The notes under the pieces are model-generated. The model worked only from the letters and a program-made list of their open reading frames with translations. It had not been told where the DNA came from and did no database searches. From Thalassobius sp002708925 (GTDB taxonomy: Bacteria; Pseudomonadota; Alphaproteobacteria; Rhodobacterales; Rhodobacteraceae), in assembly GCF_049803795.1 (NCBI RefSeq), contig NZ_JBNAGJ010000001.1:372001-436000 (forward strand): a DNA stretch of 64,000 nt, given 5' to 3'. Of the stretch, positions 59,935 to 64,000 are shown in pieces. Numbering within the stretch: the first letter of the stretch is position 1; each line of letters starts with the position of its first letter. The position numbers and the translations under genes were made by a program.

Positions 59935-60066
59935 TCAGTGCCGCATGATCGCCGGCGCCGCCACAGGATCCGAGGCCGCATCCGACCCCGCCGCAATGGC
60001 CGAAATCGCCGTCACGGCCAAGGCCCATCCAACAATGATGGTGGTGAAACGCATGTGTGTTCTCAT
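59935..60066 (-). CDS. candidate 43-residue membrane peptide
   Basis: The frame starts at ATG 60066 and encodes a peptide beginning MRTHMRFTTIIVGWALAV; a basic start is followed by a hydrophobic stretch of about 18 residues and then an alanine-, serine- and aspartate-rich tail (AAGSDAASDPVAAP). It could be a secreted or single-pass membrane micro-protein. No good ribosome site is seen; the second ATG, four codons in, is an alternative. The nearby strong terminator on the same strand shows that something is transcribed here. It may be a small RNA instead. Confidence 0.4.
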   Translation of the reverse strand: MRTHMRFTTIIVGWALAVTAISAIAAGSDAASDPVAAPAIMRH

Positions 60067-60257
60067 CGAATAACTTAGGTTGATGAAAGCACACTATCCT
60101 TTCGCATAAGCGCCCGACAGTCTGGGATTCCAGACCTGTAAGGAATTGAAGGGTATGGAATTCCTGCCCTTTTTCCACTTGAAGCGGTGTTTGCCTTGGG
60201 GGAGATGTGGGTCTAGAGTGATTTTTGGATGTTTGCTTCAATCACAGAGGGAACGAT

Positions 60258-60524
60258 ATGGGCACTCTAAATAAAGCCTATTCAGAAGCGCAGCAAGCCA
60301 TTGCAACTCTGAAATCTCTGGTCCGAACCGTATTAGAGCTTGCTCCTGAGGGTGGCCTGAAGAACTCGGAAATCGGCAGGAGTCTTGGGATCTATTCAGG
60401 ACATATCGAACATGAAGGCCATATTTCGCGGACTCTCTTGGCAATGTTGGAGGCCGAAGGGGTTGTTCAGCAGGATGAACGCACCAAACAATGGACCCTT
60501 CGGGACAATAACGTCACCGGTTAG
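60258..60524 (+). CDS. small winged-helix-like protein, lower GC
   Basis: An 88-residue cytoplasmic protein. After a helix (AYSEAQQAIATLKSLVRTVLEL) the sequence GGLKNSEIGRSLGIYSGHIEHEGHISRTLLAMLEAEGVV followed by QDERTKQWTLRD looks like a winged helix: two helices, recognition helix and a beta wing. Similar modules occur in mobile restriction or regulator proteins. The gene has about half G+C, clearly lower than parE or icd beside it, suggesting recent transfer. AGAGGGA precedes ATG 60258. It ends two bases before the convergent parE stop. Confidence 0.65.
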   Translation: MGTLNKAYSEAQQAIATLKSLVRTVLELAPEGGLKNSEIGRSLGIYSGHIEHEGHISRTLLAMLEAEGVVQQDERTKQWTLRDNNVTG

Positions 60525-60526
60525 CC

Positions 60527-62482
60527 CTACACATCCAGTTCCTCCACGAACCTTGCGTTTTCCTGGATGTACTGGAACCGCAATTCGGGTTTCTTGCCCA
60601 TCAGCCGTTCGACCAGATCGCCGGTTTCGCCGGGTTCGTCCTCGTCGATTGTCACGCGAATCAGCTTGCGCGAGCCCGGATCCATCGTGGTTTCTTTCAG
60701 GTCCTTGGCGTCCATTTCGCCCAGGCCCTTGAAGCGCGAGACGTCGATTTTGCCTTTACCGCCCAGGCCCTTGGCCAGCCATTCGTCGCGCTCGGCCTCA
60801 TCCAGGCAGTAGACGCGGCGCGCGCCTTGGGTCAGGCGGAACAGCGGCGGGCAGGCCAGGTACAGGTGGCCGTGATCAATCATCGGGCGCATCTGGGTGA
60901 AGAAGAACGTCATCAAGAGCGCCGCGATATGCGCGCCGTCCACATCCGCGTCGGTCATGATGATGACCTTATCGTAGCGCAGGTCATCGACGTTGAATTT
61001 CGTGCCCAGCCCGACGCCCAAAGCCTGCGTCAGATCGTTGATTTCCTGGTTCGAGCCCAGTTTCGAGCTGGCCGCGCCCAGCACGTTCAGGATTTTGCCG
61101 CGCAGGGGCAGCAGGGCCTGATTTTTCCGATTGCGCGCCATTTTGGCGCTGCCGCCGGCGCTGTCGCCCTCGACGATGAACAGTTCGGTGCCGTCGCGGT
61201 TCGTGGCCGAGCAATCCACCAGCTTGCCGGGCAGGCGCAGCTTCTTGGTGGCGGTTTTGCGTGCGGTTTCCTTTTCCTGTTTGCGGCGCAGGCGTTCCTC
61301 GGCCCGCAGAACCAGGAAATCCAGAATGGCACCCGCGGATTTCGTGTCGGCGGCCAGCCAGTTGTCGAAATGATCGCGGACCGAGTTTTCCACCAGCCGC
61401 TGCGCCTCGACCGTGGCCAGGCGGTCTTTGGTCTGGCCGACGAATTCGGGCTCGCGGATGAAACAGCTGACCAGCGCGCAGCCGCCTGTTGTCAGATCGT
61501 CGCGGGTGATCTGGGTGGCCTTCTTGTTGCCCACCAGCTCGCCGTAGGCGCGGATGCCTTTCAGGATCGCGGCCCAGAAACCGGCCTCGTGGGTGCCGCC
61601 TTCGGGGGTGGGGACGGTGTTACAGTAGGACTGAATGAACCCATCGCGTGAGGGCGTCCAGTTGATCGCCCATTCCACCTTGCCCGGCGTGCCGAATTTT
61701 TCGGTGAAATCGACCGTGCCGCCAAAGGGCTGATCGGCGTAGGTGGTGGTGCCGTTCAGCGTTTCGTTCAGATAATCGGACAGCCCGCCGGGGAAATGAA
61801 AGCTCGCCTCAAGCGGGGTTTCCTTATCGTCAATCGCGGTTTTCCAGCGGATTTCGACGCCCGAGAACAGATAGGCCTTGGACCGGATGGATTTGAACAG
61901 CCGGGCGGGTTTGAAGCGATGCGAGCCGAAAATCTGGTCATCCGCATGGAAGGTGACAGTGGTGCCGCGCCGGTTGGGGGCGGCGCCCACCTTTTCGACG
62001 GGGCCCAGCGGCAGCCCGCGGCTGAAGCGCTGTTCATAGAGTTCCTTGTTGCGCGCCACCTGCACGACCATGGAATCCGACAGCGCGTTCACGACGGACG
62101 CGCCAACCCCGTGCAGACCGCCCGAGGTCTGATAGGCCTTGCCGCTGAATTTGCCGCCCGCGTGCAGGGTGCACAGGATCACCTCTAGCGCGGATTTGCC
62201 GGGGAATTTGGGGTGCGGATCAATCGGGATGCCGCGGCCGTTGTCGCGGACGGTCAGGCTGTAATCTGCGTGCAGTTCCACCTCGATCCGTGTGGCGTGA
62301 CCGGCGACGGCCTCGTCCATCGAGTTGTCCAGAATTTCCGCCACCATATGGTGCAGCGCGCGTTCATCCGTGCCGCCGATATACATGCCGGGGCGTTTGC
62401 GCACGGGCTCCAGCCCCTCCAGCACCTCAATCGAGGAGGCGTCATAGGTCTCGGGCTGGGTGCCATCAATGAGGTCGGTCAT
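60527..62482 (-). CDS. parE: DNA topoisomerase IV subunit B
   Basis: A 651-residue type IIA topoisomerase subunit with ATPase activity, needed to unlink replicated chromosomes. GHKL ATPase motifs: EILDNSMDEAVAG, VRDNGRGIPIDPHPK, GGLHGVGASVVNALS. The transducer part has QTKDRLATVEAQRLVE, and the TOPRIM domain has IVEGDSAGGSAKMARNRKNQALLPLRGKILNV and ITDADVDGAHIAALL. The tail GEMDAKDLKETTMDPGSR is in line with ParE rather than GyrB. parC is not adjacent. Confidence 0.93.
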   Translation of the reverse strand: MTDLIDGTQPETYDASSIEVLEGLEPVRKRPGMYIGGTDERALHHMVAEILDNSMDEAVAGHATRIEVELHADYSLTVRDNGRGIPIDPHPKFPGKSALEVILCTLHAGGKFSGKAYQTSGGLHGVGASVVNALSDSMVVQVARNKELYEQRFSRGLPLGPVEKVGAAPNRRGTTVTFHADDQIFGSHRFKPARLFKSIRSKAYLFSGVEIRWKTAIDDKETPLEASFHFPGGLSDYLNETLNGTTTYADQPFGGTVDFTEKFGTPGKVEWAINWTPSRDGFIQSYCNTVPTPEGGTHEAGFWAAILKGIRAYGELVGNKKATQITRDDLTTGGCALVSCFIREPEFVGQTKDRLATVEAQRLVENSVRDHFDNWLAADTKSAGAILDFLVLRAEERLRRKQEKETARKTATKKLRLPGKLVDCSATNRDGTELFIVEGDSAGGSAKMARNRKNQALLPLRGKILNVLGAASSKLGSNQEINDLTQALGVGLGTKFNVDDLRYDKVIIMTDADVDGAHIAALLMTFFFTQMRPMIDHGHLYLACPPLFRLTQGARRVYCLDEAERDEWLAKGLGGKGKIDVSRFKGLGEMDAKDLKETTMDPGSRKLIRVTIDEDEPGETGDLVERLMGKKPELRFQYIQENARFVEELDV

Positions 62483-62708
62483 CGGCTGCTCTTTTTGGTT
62501 CTGATTGGGACAGGATCATAGTCAAGCGCAGCCCCCGCGAAAAGCCCATTCCGTTCTTTCGGAAGGCGGGCAATGCAAGATATGAGGGAGTGGGCATGTC
62601 CTGAAATCCCCCAGGGTAGAAAATCGGGCCATAATTTTGACCCAAACTGTGCTAGAATACCCCCTGTCGCGCGAAAGTATTGGTGAACCGTTTTTCAGAG
62701 GTTAATTC

Positions 62709-63401
62709 ATGTCCGATCCGAATGCGCCGAAAAAAGCCGCAGTCAAACCTGTGGTTCCTCGGAAACCCACCCCGCGCTGGAGCCCGCAGCTGGGCGCGCA
62801 AGTGCCTGATTTCCGGGTGGAAACAACACGCGGAACATTGAACTTTCGCCCATGGGCCTCTGGCAGCTGGGCCTATGTCTTTGCGTTTCCGTCAACCTTT
62901 GCCTCGGTCTGTTCCACCGAATTGATCGCCTTTGCCGGGCAAAGCGCCGCGTTTCAGGCGCTGGGGGTCAAGGTGATGGGAATCACGCCCGCGCCGCTGA
63001 AGGAAACGCTGGAATGGGTGCTGGATCTGGAAAAGGTGTTTGGGCTGGATATTCCCTTTCCCGTTGCGGCGGATCAGGGGGGCGATGTGCTGCGCCATCT
63101 GGGGCTGGCCGAGGGGGCCTATCTGACCTCGCGTCCCAGCATGATCGTGGACGGGGCAAACCAGCTGCGCATGTTCGCCGCGTATCCGGCACGGATGGGC
63201 CGCTCGACCTCCGAAATCCTGCGCTGTCTGGAGGGGCTGAAGGATGCGGATTACTCGGGTCTGGCGATCCCCGCCGATTGGCATCCGGGCGAGGATCTGG
63301 TCGCGCCCAAGGGGGTGGACGCTGCCGAAATGCAGCGCGTTTTCGGCGATGACTGGAGCAAGGTCAGCGATTACCTGCTGGTGGCGCATATCAAAGAGTA
63401 A
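62709..63401 (+). CDS. peroxiredoxin, 1-Cys (Prx6-like)
   Basis: A 230-residue peroxidase. The peroxidatic cysteine is Cys68 in PSTFASVCSTE, a variant of the PxDFTPVCTTE motif where the usual Asp-Phe-Thr-Pro is changed. The C-terminal extension (IPADWHPGEDLVAPKGVDAAEM) is typical for Prx6-type proteins. No N-terminal signal is seen; the first 20 residues are lysine- and proline-rich. It is 95 bp upstream of dddL on the same strand and may be co-transcribed, which would pair peroxide removal with DMSP breakdown. Confidence 0.85.
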   Translation: MSDPNAPKKAAVKPVVPRKPTPRWSPQLGAQVPDFRVETTRGTLNFRPWASGSWAYVFAFPSTFASVCSTELIAFAGQSAAFQALGVKVMGITPAPLKETLEWVLDLEKVFGLDIPFPVAADQGGDVLRHLGLAEGAYLTSRPSMIVDGANQLRMFAAYPARMGRSTSEILRCLEGLKDADYSGLAIPADWHPGEDLVAPKGVDAAEMQRVFGDDWSKVSDYLLVAHIKE

Positions 63402-63496
63402 CACCCGTCAGGCCGGTCAAAACCGCCGTTTCGGTGTCGTTTTCAGGCGGGACCGGGGGCAGGGCGCGCGCCACGCTACCCCCGAGGAGGCGCGCA

Positions 63497-64000
63497 ATGG
63501 AAAACAGGGTAAAGGACCAGCCCGACTGGCTGTATCTGCTGCGGGAATATTATGAGATGTACCGCTTTTTGCCTGCGGGCGGATCCAGGGCGATCCGCAG
63601 CCATCAAAAACAGGTCCGCGAGGCGATCAGCCGGTTGATGAAATCCAATCCGGTGCTGCGCGAGTCCCGCCCGGCGCAATTGCCGGTCACCGCGCATCTG
63701 CGCCGCGCGCTGGACGAAGGGCGCACGGCCGCGCTGGCTCCGGTTGCGCGGGCGCTGGATGCGGTGCGCGGCAATCTGCATTGGGAATATGGCTATGATC
63801 GGGTGCCCAGGGGGCTGGCGCGGTCCTATGGCTATGCCGAGATTGCCGGGCCGAACGGGCCGGTGCCGTCTGCGGACGTGATTTTGGGGCTGGTGCTGTT
63901 TGCGCCCGGCTGCACCTATCCGGCCCATGCCCATCCGGGCATCACCGAAAGCTATATCTGCCTGTCCGGCTCGGTATCGGAGAACGATTACGGGGTCTAT
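63497..64000 (+). CDS. dddL: DMSP lyase DddL (3' end cut by window edge)
   Basis: The first 168 residues of a protein that matches DddL, a cupin DMSP lyase which splits dimethylsulfoniopropionate into DMS and acrylate. The start has QPDWLYLLREYYEMYRFLPAGGSRAIRSHQKQVREAIS, like the DddL N-terminal helices. The cupin metal motif is seen at about residues 143-152 (HAHPGITESY: two His, a Glu, then Tyr). DddL proteins are about 220-230 residues, so roughly 55-60 C-terminal residues with the last His are outside. GAGGAGG precedes ATG 63497. Confidence 0.87.
   Translation, partial: MENRVKDQPDWLYLLREYYEMYRFLPAGGSRAIRSHQKQVREAISRLMKSNPVLRESRPAQLPVTAHLRRALDEGRTAALAPVARALDAVRGNLHWEYGYDRVPRGLARSYGYAEIAGPNGPVPSADVILGLVLFAPGCTYPAHAHPGITESYICLSGSVSENDYGVY

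Noticed and set aside
59612..60241. 209-codon leftward frame upstream of icd
   Set aside because: It reads through a strong terminator and through the micro-gene in another frame, with no recognisable content.

Overview
The window looks like a chromosomal segment of a marine Rhodobacteraceae (Roseobacter-group alphaproteobacterium). It is GC-rich and tightly packed. It carries a DddL-type DMSP lyase, a PccR-like regulator beside propionyl-CoA carboxylase, complete choline and choline-sulfate catabolism, monomeric isocitrate dehydrogenase, and an HdaA/PPK/PPX cluster. I found no rRNA, tRNA, CRISPR array, transposase or integrase, and almost every base is accounted for by ordinary genes.

Layout. 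1-9 kb: the end of a LysR regulator, an MDR oxidoreductase, an XRE regulator with a palindrome in front of it, histidinol-phosphatase, two purine deaminases (8-oxoguanine type and guanine type) flanking a CAP-domain lipoprotein, MgtE, 5-formyl-THF cyclo-ligase and a YmdB-type phosphoesterase. 9-15.8 kb: two SLC13-type permeases tail to tail, a YebC-type regulator, a 0.45-kb non-coding stretch with two perfect DnaA boxes, and two exporters. 15.8-24.1 kb: choXWV divergent from betICBA, taking choline or choline-O-sulfate to glycine betaine. 24.2-38.3 kb: pccR, an MFS exporter, pccB, pccA and methylmalonyl-CoA mutase, interleaved with six to eight small exported or unknown proteins. This is the route from propionyl-CoA to succinyl-CoA.

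38-50 kb: an exported tail-collar-domain protein, a MAPEG protein, NhaA, a shortened glyoxalase-like gene, GNAT, a TerB/J-domain protein, an EEP-family nuclease, then the leftward group perM-like / hdaA / ppk / ppx, and a LuxR solo. 50.8-57.3 kb: proS, DUF2937, LolC/LolD, YdcZ-type transporter, thioesterase, two small cytochromes c and a HEXXH lipoprotein. 57.4-64 kb: isocitrate dehydrogenase, an intergenic stretch with a probable micro-gene that has its own terminator, a small lower-GC winged-helix gene, parE, a 1-Cys-like peroxiredoxin and the first 168 codons of dddL.

The metabolic theme is use of algal osmolytes. DddL would release DMS and acrylate from DMSP. Acrylate carbon can enter as propionyl-CoA and pass through PccBA and the mutase (the epimerase and the acrylate-to-propionyl-CoA genes are not in this window). 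Choline and choline sulfate are handled by cho/bet. The observations most worth checking are the DnaA-box cluster, the shared TTTGCAAA-type motifs at pccR and pccB, a dispersed intergenic element seen three times, a perfect 14-bp dyad between betB and betA, the uncharacterised small proteins embedded in the propionate locus, and the micro-gene upstream of icd.
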